From the NCBI GenBank assembly GCA_027214385.1, contig JAPVXR010000004.1:1-64000 (forward strand): 64,000 nt of DNA, in the 5' to 3' direction. How positions within the stretch are numbered: the stretch's first letter is position 1; each line of letters begins with the position of its first letter. The translations under genes and the position numbers were made by a program. Source of the DNA: Cryomorphaceae bacterium 1068 (GTDB lineage: Bacteria; Bacteroidota; Bacteroidia; Flavobacteriales_D; Cryomorphaceae). Positions 35,852 through 44,779 of this stretch are shown piece after piece. Below the pieces are notes generated by a model that worked only from the letters and a program-made list of their open reading frames with translations, searched no databases and was not told the DNA's origin.

Positions 35852-36943
35852 ATGGTAAACACAGACAATTACTGCGTAATAATGGCAGGAGGAATAGGTA
35901 GCCGATTTTGGCCAATGAGCCGAACCTCTTATCCAAAGCAGTTTCACGATATTCTGGGCACCGGAAGCACGCTAATCCAACAAACCTTTGAGCGTTTCCT
36001 TCACATTTGTCCGAAGGAAAACATCTATATCGTAACTAATGATCAGTATCGAGAATTGGTGAAAGAACAGCTCGATGGCATCTCTTATGATCAAATTCTT
36101 TGCGAGCCTTCACGAAGAAATACGGCACCCTGCGTAGCTTACGCCAATGAGAAAATCCGTGCAAAGAACCCGAGTGCGAGAATGATCGTGGCACCTTCTG
36201 ACCACCTTGTGCTGAAGGAGCAGGCATTTTACGCTACCATTGAAACGGCGCTGGATCAAGCGCAAACGACCGGGAATTTGGTAACACTGGGCATTAAGCC
36301 TTCAAGACCCGACACGGGCTATGGCTATATTCAATTTACCGATGCAACCGATGCAGTAAATGATAAGGTGAGAAAGGTGAAAACCTTTACTGAAAAACCA
36401 AATCTTGACTTGGCACTTGAGTTCATTAAAAGCGGAGACTTTTACTGGAACTCGGGAATCTTTATTTGGACTTTGGACAGTATTACCGAAGCTTTCAAAG
36501 AACATCTGCCTGAGGTCACTGAGCTTTTTGAAGAAGGCGCGGCGGCTTTGAACTCTGATCAGGAGCAGGAAAAAATTGCTGAAATATATTCTGTCTGCGA
36601 AAGCGTTTCCCTTGACTACGGAATTATGGAAAAAGCCAAAAATGTGAATGTCGTGTTGAGCGATTTTGGCTGGAGCGATCTCGGAACATGGGGCTCTCTT
36701 TTCACACACGTGAAAAAAGACAAAGACCACAATGCTATTGTAGGAAAGAACGTAGTTGTCTACAACAGCAGCGACAATATGATCAACGTTCCTGAAAACA
36801 AGCTGGTAGTCATTCAAGGACTTGACGACTACATTTTGGTAGATACCGAAGACGTACTGCTCCTCTGCCCGAAGGAAGAGGAACAGCGCATCAAACAAAT
36901 TGTAACGGATTTAAAAACGGGGAAGAACGCGAAATTCGCTTAA
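35852..36943 (+). CDS. manC: Mannose-1-phosphate guanylyltransferase
   Basis: This 363-residue cytoplasmic enzyme makes GDP-mannose from GTP and mannose-1-phosphate for polysaccharide synthesis. The nucleotidyltransferase motif is [12 protein letters not shown] at residues 13-24, followed by YPKQF. Later come [10 protein letters not shown], the metal-binding APSDHL, the sugar-site FTEKPN and WNSGIFIW. It lacks the phosphomannose-isomerase domain of the bifunctional AlgA/ManC proteins, so it is the single-domain form. No other polysaccharide gene lies beside it. Its stop is shared with fumC through TTAA at 36940-36943. Confidence 0.9.
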   Translation: MVNTDNYCVIMAGGIGSRFWPMSRTSYPKQFHDILGTGSTLIQQTFERFLHICPKENIYIVTNDQYRELVKEQLDGISYDQILCEPSRRNTAPCVAYANEKIRAKNPSARMIVAPSDHLVLKEQAFYATIETALDQAQTTGNLVTLGIKPSRPDTGYGYIQFTDATDAVNDKVRKVKTFTEKPNLDLALEFIKSGDFYWNSGIFIWTLDSITEAFKEHLPEVTELFEEGAAALNSDQEQEKIAEIYSVCESVSLDYGIMEKAKNVNVVLSDFGWSDLGTWGSLFTHVKKDKDHNAIVGKNVVVYNSSDNMINVPENKLVVIQGLDDYILVDTEDVLLLCPKEEEQRIKQIVTDLKTGKNAKFA

Positions 36944-38334
36944 GACAATCCCGTCATTTTAAGTGGGTCTACCCACTTGTCAAATTCTTCGGCCGTGAGG
37001 TATTCCAATCTCACGGCTTCTTCTTTTAAAGTCGTACCGTTTTTGTGGGCTTCTTTGGCAATCTTGGCGGCTTTGTCGTATCCGATATGAGTATTCAGAG
37101 CCGTAACCAGCATGAGCGAGTTGTTCAAGTGCCGCTTAATCACTTCGTAATTGGGTTCAATTCCCACGGCACAGTTATCGGTGAAGGAAACGCAAGCATC
37201 ACCGATTAGATTGGCCGATTGAATCAGATTCGCAGCCATGACGGGCTTGAAGACGTTGAGTTCATAGTGGCCTTGAGCTCCTCCGAATCCAATTGCACTA
37301 TCATTTCCAAAGACTTGCGCGCAAACCATCGTCAAAGCCTCGCACTGCGTAGGGTTCACCTTTCCCGGCATAATCGAAGAACCAGGCTCATTAGCCGGGA
37401 TGATGATCTCTCCGATACCACTTCGAGGTCCTGAAGCCAACATTCGAATGTCATTAGCAATCTTGTTCAATGAAATAGCCAACTGCTTCAAGGCACCGTG
37501 GGTTTCGACCATGGCATCGTGAGCAGCAAGTGCCTCAAACTTGTTCTCAGCTGATTTGAAAGGCAATCCCGTTAGATTGGCAATCTCTTCTGCCACATTC
37601 TCAGAATAGCCTTCAGGTGTATTAATTCCCGTTCCGACGGCCGTCCCTCCCAAAGCCAATTCGCTTAAGTGTGTCAGCGTGTTTTTCAAAGCACGAAGAC
37701 CATGATTGAGCTGAGACACGTAACCGCTAAACTCCTGACCCAAAGTCAATGGTGTAGCGTCCATTAGGTGTGTACGCCCTATTTTCACTACGTTCATAAA
37801 TTCGGCAGACTTAGAAACCAAAATATCTCTCAGTTTCTCCACTCCCGGAATCGTCTTTTCGACAATCACCTTGTAAGAGGCAATGTGCATACCTGTCGGA
37901 TAGGTATCGTTGCTCGATTGAGACTTGTTGACATCGTCATTTGGATGGATTTTTCGGTCGCTCTCACCTAGGTGCCCGCCGTTCAACACGTGAGCTCGAT
38001 TGGCGATTACTTCATTGCAATTCATATTGCTTTGAGTTCCTGATCCGGTTTGCCAAATCACCAAAGGAAACTGGTCATCATGCTTTCCTTCCAAAATCTC
38101 ATCACATACAGCAGAAATAAGCTCCATTTTTTCTTCAGCTAAAACTCCTGCTTTGAAATTGGTGATGGCAGCTGCCTTTTTTAAATAGGCAAATCCATGA
38201 ATCACTTCCAGTGGCATACTCGCCTCGGGACCAATCTTAAAATTGTTTCGTGAACGCTCTGTTTGCGCGCCCCAGTATTTGTCGGCAGGGACTTTCACCT
38301 CGCCCATCGTGTCTTTTTCTATTCGGTAATCCAT
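36940..38334 (-). CDS. fumC: Class II fumarate hydratase
   Basis: This iron-independent TCA-cycle enzyme interconverts fumarate and malate as a homotetramer. The 464-residue sequence shows the fumarase/aspartase signature [13 protein letters not shown] near residue 317, [18 protein letters not shown] near 97-114, [21 protein letters not shown] near 178-198 split by the catalytic histidine, and the C-terminal region typical of FumC. Length is normal. It starts 3 bases after the arsC-like stop, as the last gene of the leftward group with prfB. The combination with prfB is a chromosomal accident as far as I can tell. Confidence 0.95.
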   Translation of the reverse strand: MDYRIEKDTMGEVKVPADKYWGAQTERSRNNFKIGPEASMPLEVIHGFAYLKKAAAITNFKAGVLAEEKMELISAVCDEILEGKHDDQFPLVIWQTGSGTQSNMNCNEVIANRAHVLNGGHLGESDRKIHPNDDVNKSQSSNDTYPTGMHIASYKVIVEKTIPGVEKLRDILVSKSAEFMNVVKIGRTHLMDATPLTLGQEFSGYVSQLNHGLRALKNTLTHLSELALGGTAVGTGINTPEGYSENVAEEIANLTGLPFKSAENKFEALAAHDAMVETHGALKQLAISLNKIANDIRMLASGPRSGIGEIIIPANEPGSSIMPGKVNPTQCEALTMVCAQVFGNDSAIGFGGAQGHYELNVFKPVMAANLIQSANLIGDACVSFTDNCAVGIEPNYEVIKRHLNNSLMLVTALNTHIGYDKAAKIAKEAHKNGTTLKEEAVRLEYLTAEEFDKWVDPLKMTGLS

Positions 38335-38337
38335 GAT

Positions 38338-38691
38338 TTATGTCAATAGGTTTTTTACGTTTTCCAGTGGTCGGCCAATCACGGCCTTGCTGCCCTTCAC
38401 GACTATCGGTCGCTGCAATAGTTTCGGGTTTTCTTCCAAAACCAGCAGCCATTCATCATCGGTAAAGTTGAGCCCTTTGTACTTTTCTTTATAAAGTGAT
38501 TCCTCTTTACGGATGACTTCGCTTACGTTTAGGTCGAGCTTTGCTAAGAGCAATCTCAATTCTTCAGGTTTCAGCGGTTCATCAAGGTATTTGACCACCT
38601 CGTGATCCACTCCTTCTTCGATCAGAAAGTTTAAAGCCTCTCGGCTCTTTCGGCATCTTGGGTTGTGGTAAATGGTGTATTTCTCGGCCAT
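38338..38691 (-). CDS. ArsC/YfgD-family protein (arsenate reductase-like)
   Basis: This is a 117-residue thioredoxin-fold protein of the ArsC family. The N-terminal active-site loop reads NPRCRKSREAL with cysteine C13, close to YfgD (NPRCSKSRETL) rather than to plasmid ArsC (NPACGTSR). The later QRPIVVKGSKAVIGRP block is the family's anion-binding segment. Plasmid ArsC reduces arsenate with glutaredoxin, while the function of YfgD-like proteins is less certain. No other arsenic gene is present, so arsenate resistance should not be assumed. It lies 2 bases after prfB and 3 bases before fumC. Confidence 0.85.
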   Translation of the reverse strand: MAEKYTIYHNPRCRKSREALNFLIEEGVDHEVVKYLDEPLKPEELRLLLAKLDLNVSEVIRKEESLYKEKYKGLNFTDDEWLLVLEENPKLLQRPIVVKGSKAVIGRPLENVKNLLT

Positions 38692-38693
38692 AA

Positions 38694-39783
38694 TTATGCT
38701 TTTCCGTGTTCCATAAGGTAAGCCTTCAAAAACTCATCAATGTCGCCATTGAGAACGTCATCCACATTTGAGGTTTCGTGTCCCGTTCGCACATCTTTCA
38801 CAAGTTGATAAGGCTGCATCACATAATTTCTAATCTGTGACCCCCATTCAATCTTCTTCTTCCCTGCCTCAATTTCATTTCTAGCCTCCATCTTCTTCGC
38901 GATCTCCATCTCATAGAGCTGTGACTTCAAAAGTTGCATGGCTTTTTCCTTGTTTCCGAGCTGCGAGCGGGTTTCCGTATTGTCAATCACGATACCCGTG
39001 GGTTTGTGTCGAAGCCTTACTCCTGTCTCGACCTTGTTCACATTTTGCCCCCCCGCACCACCTGAGCGGAAAGTGTCCCATGTTATGTCGGCCGGATTAA
39101 CGTGTATCTCGATGGTATCGTCCACCAAGGGATAAACATATACGGACACAAAGGAAGTGTGGCGCTTAGCGTTGGAATCAAACGGACTAATGCGCACCAA
39201 TCGATGCACGCCGTTTTCACCCTTGAGGTAGCCAAAAGCAAACTCTCCTTCAAACTCGAGAGTGACCGACTTTATGCCTGCCACATCTCCTTCTTGAATG
39301 TCTAGTTCCTTGACTTTCATTCCGCCTTTCTCGCCCCACATAATGTACATACGCATGAGCATCGAGGCCCAATCACAGCTTTCGGTACCACCGGCACCGG
39401 CAGTGATTTGCATCACGGCGTCCATTCCGTCCTCCTCGGCAGAGAGCATATTTTTGAACTCAAGGTCATCCAATGCTTCAACCGCAGCCTTGTACTGATC
39501 GGTCACATCGGATTCTTCAGCTTCGCCTTCCTTAAAGAAATCATAGAGCACCCGAAGGTCCTCTATCTTGGTTTCTACATCGGTGTATGCGTCAGTCCAA
39601 ACCTTCTTGTTGCGAATTTTCTTGAGGATTTGCTCAGCTTTTTTGGAGTCATCCCAAAAATTGGGGTCCAAGGTGTGCTTCTCCTCTTCTTCTATTTCTA
39701 TTTGCTTGCCGGGTATGTCAAAGATACCCCCTTAGCGCTTCCAGGCGCCCAGCAAGCTCTGCAATATTGTCTGCTGTAATCAT
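38694..39783 (-). CDS. prfB: Peptide chain release factor 2, expressed through a programmed +1 frameshift
   Basis: RF2 reads UGA and UAA stop codons and releases the finished peptide. Translation begins at ATG 39783 and runs 21 codons ([21 protein letters not shown]) in pieces: [21 protein letters not shown], then meets an in-frame TGA at 39718-39720. A +1 shift on CTT gives GAC and continues 341 codons to 38694, for 362 residues in all. The stop-codon recognition tripeptide SPF falls at about 199-201 and the catalytic GGQ at about 244-246. A start at the TTG 39671 would lack the first 37 residues. arsC follows after 2 bases. Confidence 0.95.
39717..39732 (-). other. prfB: prfB programmed +1 frameshift site
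   Basis: On the minus strand this reads AGGGGGTATCTTTGAC. It has the classic parts: a Shine-Dalgarno-like AGGGGG, a 3-base spacer, the slippery CTT, and the UGA stop followed by C. Slow termination at UGA when RF2 is scarce favours slipping into the +1 frame, which provides autoregulation. The SD-like element is notable because Bacteroidota mostly do not use such sequences for initiation. Confidence 0.93.
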
Positions 39784-39819
39784 AGCGACAAAAATAACAC
39801 AAATGCTAAGGTGAGTGGC

Positions 39820-40290
39820 CTAGTTGAGCACTTCTTCCACGGCTTTCTTTGCCTCGTCGTATGAGTAGCCCTTTCCAACTAAAAACTTTAGCAGTTTCTG
39901 CTTCCGCCGAAAGGGATGCGCCTCTGACATTAAGCGCTCTTTTTTGGTAGCAAGATTAACCAATCCGGCTAAGTACTCATCCTGATCTATCTCTTCGTAA
40001 GCCGCCTTCAGGCTAAAGCTCGAAACACCTTTTGCCTTCAAGGTCATTTCGATTTTCTTCCAGCCCCAAGCCTTGATTCGAGATTTACCACGTGCGAAAG
40101 CTCGCGCAAAACGCTCTTCATTTAGGTAATTATCGCTAATCAAAATCGCCAGAATATTCTCGGCTTCTTCGCCATATACCCCCCAGCTATTTAACTTTTT
40201 TCGCGCTTCTGAGTGAGCTCTCTCCTGAAGGTCGCACCACACTTTAATGCGATCAAGAGTTTCTTGAGGCGGATATTTTCTGATGGCCAT
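39820..40290 (-). CDS. recX: Regulatory protein RecX family
   Basis: The 156-residue, lysine-rich helical protein matches RecX, which binds and inhibits or modulates RecA filaments. Family features are the NYLNEERFARAFARGKSRIKAWGWKKI motif (split around residues 59-85) and the repeated three-helix units that end in YDEAKKAVEEVL. Length is normal. Its ATG overlaps the RDD-gene stop (TGATG at 40288-40292), so translation is coupled. recA is not in the window. prfB follows 36 bases downstream. Confidence 0.88.
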   Translation of the reverse strand: MAIRKYPPQETLDRIKVWCDLQERAHSEARKKLNSWGVYGEEAENILAILISDNYLNEERFARAFARGKSRIKAWGWKKIEMTLKAKGVSSFSLKAAYEEIDQDEYLAGLVNLATKKERLMSEAHPFRRKQKLLKFLVGKGYSYDEAKKAVEEVLN

Positions 40291-41003
40291 CAGCTGCGGG
40301 TGATAACGATGTAATCTTTAATAAGAGTTCGCAAAAACTCGATTTTATTTTCAGGAATTTCGGTTAATTCCAACACATTGCCACAACGGCTTGCTGTGGT
40401 CTCCAGAAGGTTCAAATGAGCTTTGTTTCGGTATTTAGCATATCGATCGAGAACTGCTTTGACGGTGAGCATTTCGTCCTCGCTAAAGCGGATGACATCA
40501 AAATACTGCGGCTCGTATTTTGAACGGTCTTCAATTCTCAAAATATCGCGAAGCGAGAGACCTGATTCGGAGCTGAGGTTGACTACCATAGTATTGCTGA
40601 GCACTCCTCCCAGTCTTTGCGCTCTGGTAGAAGTGCTGATCATGACTACCGCCAGCGCGCCAACGCTGAACCAAATGTCAATAATTCGAAATGACCAGCG
40701 AATGACGAAATCCAAAGGGTGTGGCTCTTTGCCCTCAATAGAGACCACCCGAATTTTTAAGGCCATCTTGCCAAGAGTTTGCCCTGAAAAAATCAGCTCC
40801 ATAATCAATGTATAGAGCAGAAAAAGCAAGCCGCTCACCATCAATAGGTCCGGATGGATGAAGGAAAGAAAAATGGATAGAAATGTAGATGCTGTAGCCA
40901 GAATGATCATATCTATTGCAAAAGCCAAAAAACGCTGGCCGATCGTGGCCAGCTTGAAGTCGATAACGATGTTTTGGGCTGTGGTGATACTGATCTTCCT
41001 CAT
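40290..41003 (-). CDS. RDD-family membrane protein
   Basis: This 237-residue protein begins MRKISITTAQNIVIDF and has the RDD domain at about residues 15-145: the LATIGQRFLAFAIDMII segment with R and D, the GQTLGKMALKIRVV block, and three to four membrane helices. A cytoplasmic C-terminal part of about 80 residues follows. RDD proteins are of uncertain function; some may be ion exchangers. The frame is open to 41159, but the extra 52 residues are unlike the family, so ATG 41003 is chosen. It is divergent from the SpoIIM-MoxR module, a recurrent arrangement in Bacteroidota, and is coupled to recX. Confidence 0.85.
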   Translation of the reverse strand: MRKISITTAQNIVIDFKLATIGQRFLAFAIDMIILATASTFLSIFLSFIHPDLLMVSGLLFLLYTLIMELIFSGQTLGKMALKIRVVSIEGKEPHPLDFVIRWSFRIIDIWFSVGALAVVMISTSTRAQRLGGVLSNTMVVNLSSESGLSLRDILRIEDRSKYEPQYFDVIRFSEDEMLTVKAVLDRYAKYRNKAHLNLLETTASRCGNVLELTEIPENKIEFLRTLIKDYIVITRS

Positions 41004-41113
41004 CGTGTCGAAATTAGAGAATTTGATTTGAATGAGAAGAATCAAGTCCAATAGACATTTTCTTTTTTCAAAAAGGGGGAAATTAAATACCTTCGAAAGC
41101 TTGAGCCGAATAA

Positions 41114-42952
41114 ATGCGTGAGAAAAGATTTGTAGAGCAGAATCAGAAGAATTGGGCACGATTTGAGAAGGCGTCTGAGACGAAATCCCAAGTCAATCCC
41201 GAAGAATTCAGTGATCTGTTTTCTCAGATTACCGAGGATCTGTCGTATTCGCGCACCCACTATCCCAAGCGAAGCATCCGAGTATACCTCAATGGATTGG
41301 CTCAAAGCATCTACCTCAAGCTTCACCGACAGCGCGGCGATAAGTCAAAAAAATTCACCTGGTTTTGGATCAACGATCTGCCTCTGGCGCTCTACCAGGC
41401 CAAAAGAGAATTAAATGTTTCTCTGCTATTTTTTCTGGCCTCCATGACCATCGGAGTGCTTTCTGCGGTTCATGACCCTGATTTTGCTCAGGTCATCTTA
41501 GGCTCTGAATACGTTGAGATGACCGAAGAGAACATAGCCAATGGTGACCCGATGGGCGTTTACAAGTCCAGCGAAGAGTTCGGGATGTTTTTTCAGATTA
41601 CGATCAATAATATCATGGTCGCTTTTCGAACCTTTGTCTTAGGGGCTTTTTTTGGAGTCGGTACCTTAATCATTATGCTCTACAACGGGATTATGGTGGG
41701 AACCTTCCAGTATTTTTTCGTTGAGCGAGAATTACTTCAAGAAAGCTTCCTAACCATCTGGATGCACGGCGCATTAGAGATTTCCTCGATCGTCATTGCA
41801 GGAGCGGCAGGGCTTACAATGGGAAGAGGCTTGCTCTTTCCGGGAACTCTACCTCGGCGGCAGTCTTTCATTATTGGTGCGAGAAGAGGAATAAAAATCA
41901 TGGTAGGGCTAGTCCCCTTTTTCATCACGGCGGGGTTTATTGAAGGCTTCTTTACTCGCCTCACCGAAATGCCAGATATCCTGAGAGGAAGCTTCATTTT
42001 TATGTGTTTCGCTTTTGTCGCAGCCTATTTTTGGTGGTATCCTTCACTGCGCTTTCGCGGAACACCCGGACACAGTCTAGACGAAGAAGAACTTGTGCCG
42101 GAGAGTCAAGAATTACCCGAATTGTATGGGCTTCGAAAAACGAGGGAAATCTTCACTACGACCTTTATGGTCTATCGAAAAACCTTCTTTTCGATTCTTG
42201 GAGTTGCAGCGGGCTTTTCCTTAATCTATGCCTTCGTCTTCTACTTATTAGAAGGTTCTGAAGGCTTGGATATGGTTGCTATCAGCGAATTTGATCCTTT
42301 CAGCGTGTATCAATTTCACGACTATTCCATCTTCCCGAGTAGCTTTTTCCTCAACTGCGCATTCATCGCAGCCACAGCAATTGTCAGCCTCGCATTATTC
42401 AAGAAAGCTTACCCTTTTACTCCTATTAAAATCAACGGCTCACTCCTTTTAAAAATACTTGTACTAGTCTCTCTATTTGAATTGAGCATCTTAACTGATC
42501 AAATACTTGTGGAAGCGCTGGGTATCATAGCCATTCCATTTCTCACTTTCTGGTTGGTGGTTTCCGTAACAGAGAAACTCTCACTCCCAAACGCGTTTAG
42601 TTCCATGCTGGCCCTGTTGAATGGTACAAAAAGACATGTATTTATAAGCTTTCTTGCCATTGCTTTGTTGTCCATGCTGATCCTAGTTCTTTTGGCTTCA
42701 CCATTCACTTGGTTCTATGTAGAAGTTCTTCAATGGAACATCGATGCAGATTACCAAATCAAAGAAAACGTAGCGGTATTAAGCTTGATATTCATTGATC
42801 ATTTTGGCCTGGCCTTGGTTCTACCTCTCACACTTTATTCTCAGTTGTTGGAATATTATTCTGCTCAAGAGGCCAAGAACGCAATTGGTTTATCCGAGCG
42901 GGTACAAGCCATAGGAATCAAGCGCAGAGCTTACGGAATGGAACAGGAATGA
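41114..42952 (+). CDS. SpoIIM-family membrane protein fused to a second polytopic membrane domain
   Basis: Residues 1-330 are a SpoIIM-type domain: a soluble helical start, membrane segments from about 100, FRTFVLGAFFGVGTLIIMLYNG near 171-192, and the family motif HGALEISSIVIAGAAGL at 218-234. Residues from about 343 to 600 hold a second set of six or so membrane helices (starting EIFTTTFMVYRKTFFSIL) resembling the membrane domain of glycerophosphodiester phosphodiesterases. The two parts are joined by an acidic linker DEEELVPESQELPE. The total of 612 residues is about twice the usual SpoIIM length. It overlaps the DUF4129 gene by 4 bases. Function is unknown; no sporulation is implied. Confidence 0.82.
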   Translation: MREKRFVEQNQKNWARFEKASETKSQVNPEEFSDLFSQITEDLSYSRTHYPKRSIRVYLNGLAQSIYLKLHRQRGDKSKKFTWFWINDLPLALYQAKRELNVSLLFFLASMTIGVLSAVHDPDFAQVILGSEYVEMTEENIANGDPMGVYKSSEEFGMFFQITINNIMVAFRTFVLGAFFGVGTLIIMLYNGIMVGTFQYFFVERELLQESFLTIWMHGALEISSIVIAGAAGLTMGRGLLFPGTLPRRQSFIIGARRGIKIMVGLVPFFITAGFIEGFFTRLTEMPDILRGSFIFMCFAFVAAYFWWYPSLRFRGTPGHSLDEEELVPESQELPELYGLRKTREIFTTTFMVYRKTFFSILGVAAGFSLIYAFVFYLLEGSEGLDMVAISEFDPFSVYQFHDYSIFPSSFFLNCAFIAATAIVSLALFKKAYPFTPIKINGSLLLKILVLVSLFELSILTDQILVEALGIIAIPFLTFWLVVSVTEKLSLPNAFSSMLALLNGTKRHVFISFLAIALLSMLILVLLASPFTWFYVEVLQWNIDADYQIKENVAVLSLIFIDHFGLALVLPLTLYSQLLEYYSAQEAKNAIGLSERVQAIGIKRRAYGMEQE

Positions 42953-43578
42953 TCGAACGACTGACATATCTGGCCGGGCACTTGTGCTTTATACAAGCGC
43001 CGCTTGACCGTGACACTTGGCTAGATGATAAAGAAGGCATGGACTTCAACGAACCTCCACCTGAACTACCCGAATTTGATACTGGAGTACCCATGGCCCC
43101 TACAGCAGATTGGGTGGTTTTATTCAGGTACTTCGCCATTGTAGTTTTGGCGGCTTTGCTCGTTTTTGTAATTGTGCGCTTGATATCGCGCAAAAGAGCG
43201 AAATCGGCACATAAAGAAGAAAACGTGGCTGAAGTCGATTCTACTGAAGAAGGCCCCACGGCTTTATCACCACTGGAAGAGCTTTGGTCGGCATACAATA
43301 AGGCAAAGAATGAGAAGGACTTCCGAGAGGCGGTGAGAATACTCTATCAGATTATTATTAAGCACCTTGACTCTCAGGGTAAACTGAAAGCCGCTGCTGA
43401 CAAGACCAACCGAGAGTACACGCGAGAAATGACTTGGAAAGAAAAAGCGCCCGATTTCTTCCAACTCACATTGCTTCATGAGTTTTCGTGGTATGGCGCA
43501 AATGAGGTAAAACAAGGCGATTTTGATCGAGCCGAGCCGCGATTTTTAGAATTCATTGAATCCATAAAAAATGGATAA
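42949..43578 (+). CDS. DUF4129 domain-containing membrane protein
   Basis: This is a 209-residue protein with one clear membrane helix around residues 57-82 (LFRYFAIVVLAALLVFVIV) and a cytoplasmic C-terminal DUF4129 domain. The domain shows the family pattern REAVRILYQIIIKHL, KTNREYTREM, and FFQLTLLHEFSWYG near the end. An N-terminal part with LDRDTWLDD and a proline-rich stretch is probably periplasmic. It is the second gene of the module, overlapping its neighbours by 4 bases upstream and 8 downstream. The role is unknown; DUF4129 proteins accompany MoxR ATPases and DUF58 proteins in many bacteria. Confidence 0.85.
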   Translation: MIERLTYLAGHLCFIQAPLDRDTWLDDKEGMDFNEPPPELPEFDTGVPMAPTADWVVLFRYFAIVVLAALLVFVIVRLISRKRAKSAHKEENVAEVDSTEEGPTALSPLEELWSAYNKAKNEKDFREAVRILYQIIIKHLDSQGKLKAAADKTNREYTREMTWKEKAPDFFQLTLLHEFSWYGANEVKQGDFDRAEPRFLEFIESIKNG

Positions 43579-44779
43579 GAATCGCAAGACTGCCATAGCG
43601 ATTGCGATTGCCGCAGTGGTTCTCCTAGGCGTATTGTACTTTCTAGCTCAAGGCAATAAACGCTATCTCTGGAGTGAGACCTACAATGATGACGGAATTC
43701 AACCCTATGACCTGAGCTTATTCAAAGGTGTACTGGAAAAGTCCGCTAACGAATTTGAAGTGCTAGAAGGGCTTTTTGTGGATACGAACTACTTGGAAGG
43801 TACTGGCAATTCAATGGTTTACGTGGCAGGCTACGCCTGGATCGATTCTACTGAAGCTGCCCTGCTAAAGCAATTTGTCGAGCAAGGAAACAACCTGCTG
43901 ATCAGCTCCAGAGTAGCAGGAAAAACCTTGCGATACCTGATAGATTGCGATGTTGAAGAAGAAGAAACCTTGTCAGAAAGCAAGGAGTCCGAATCGATAA
44001 AAGTGGAGGACGATGGACAGAGTTTTGTTCTCTCCTTTGATCAATACAATCAACCAAGCCTTCATACATGGATCCACTTCAAGGACTTGACTTGCGTGGA
44101 AACAGCAGGATTTATTGAAATAGACAGTGAGAAACATCCCAATCTAGTTATGAAACAAATGGGAAAAGGAATGCTCTATTTGCACTCAACCCCGCTTGTT
44201 TTCACGAATTATCACTTTAGAAACGACAGCGCATTTAACTATGTGAATGGACTGATTGCCAAAGCAAATGGCGAAACCTACTACTACCTGGAGCCTGGAT
44301 TCTCCCAGTCACCGTCAGGCGGCCCGAATATTGGCGAAAGCCCGATAAAATTTATTCTGGCACATCAATCCCTCAAGTGGGCGTGGTACGTTACTATTCT
44401 TTTAGGTTTGCTTTATATCCTCAATAGCATGCGGCGAAAGCAAAGAGCAATACCAGTTGCGGCCTTGCCCGAAAACCAAACAACGGCCTATCTGGATATG
44501 GTTTACCAATTGTTTCGCAAAGAAGGAAGCCATCGCGATATCGTACAGAGTCAAGTCAAACTGCTACAATCGTTTTTGAGAAACCGTTACAATCTCAATG
44601 CTCATAAGCTGAATGATGACTTTTACGAAATGGCTTCGGCCAAATTAAAACTGGATAAGAATTATATTGAGCAATTTTTCAAGCAACTGGAGCGCTCACG
44701 CTACAACAGTACCCTGAACGATAGCGAACTACTTACAATTGACCGTGAAATAACTGAATTCTATTTACGATGTCCTTAG
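43571..44779 (+). CDS. DUF4350 domain-containing membrane protein
   Basis: The 402-residue protein has an N-terminal membrane helix (IAIAIAAVVLLGVLYFLA), a periplasmic DUF4350 region at about residues 35-235 with YDLSLFKGVLEKS and the FVEQGNNLLISSR block, a second membrane helix near 265-285 (WAWYVTILLGLLYIL), and a basic cytoplasmic tail of about 120 residues. DUF4350 resembles the glutamine-amidotransferase-like fold of gliding/ABC accessory proteins, but catalytic residues are not evident. It overlaps the DUF4129 gene by 8 bases and the MoxR gene by 10, so it belongs to the same operon. Function unknown. Confidence 0.83.
   Translation: MDKNRKTAIAIAIAAVVLLGVLYFLAQGNKRYLWSETYNDDGIQPYDLSLFKGVLEKSANEFEVLEGLFVDTNYLEGTGNSMVYVAGYAWIDSTEAALLKQFVEQGNNLLISSRVAGKTLRYLIDCDVEEEETLSESKESESIKVEDDGQSFVLSFDQYNQPSLHTWIHFKDLTCVETAGFIEIDSEKHPNLVMKQMGKGMLYLHSTPLVFTNYHFRNDSAFNYVNGLIAKANGETYYYLEPGFSQSPSGGPNIGESPIKFILAHQSLKWAWYVTILLGLLYILNSMRRKQRAIPVAALPENQTTAYLDMVYQLFRKEGSHRDIVQSQVKLLQSFLRNRYNLNAHKLNDDFYEMASAKLKLDKNYIEQFFKQLERSRYNSTLNDSELLTIDREITEFYLRCP

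Noticed and set aside
36302-36898. Open frame of 198 codons opposite manC
   Set aside because: Despite its length it is antisense to a highly conserved gene and its translation looks like no known protein.
38338-38691. Arsenate resistance function for the arsC-like gene
   Set aside because: The active-site loop is of the YfgD type and no other arsenic gene is nearby, so only the family is called.
39671-39673. prfB starting at TTG 39671
   Set aside because: The frameshift site and in-frame first 21 codons upstream give a complete RF2 N-terminus, so the downstream TTG is internal.
41004-41159. RDD protein start at 41159
   Set aside because: The 52 extra residues do not resemble RDD proteins and would overlap the divergent SpoIIM start at 41114.
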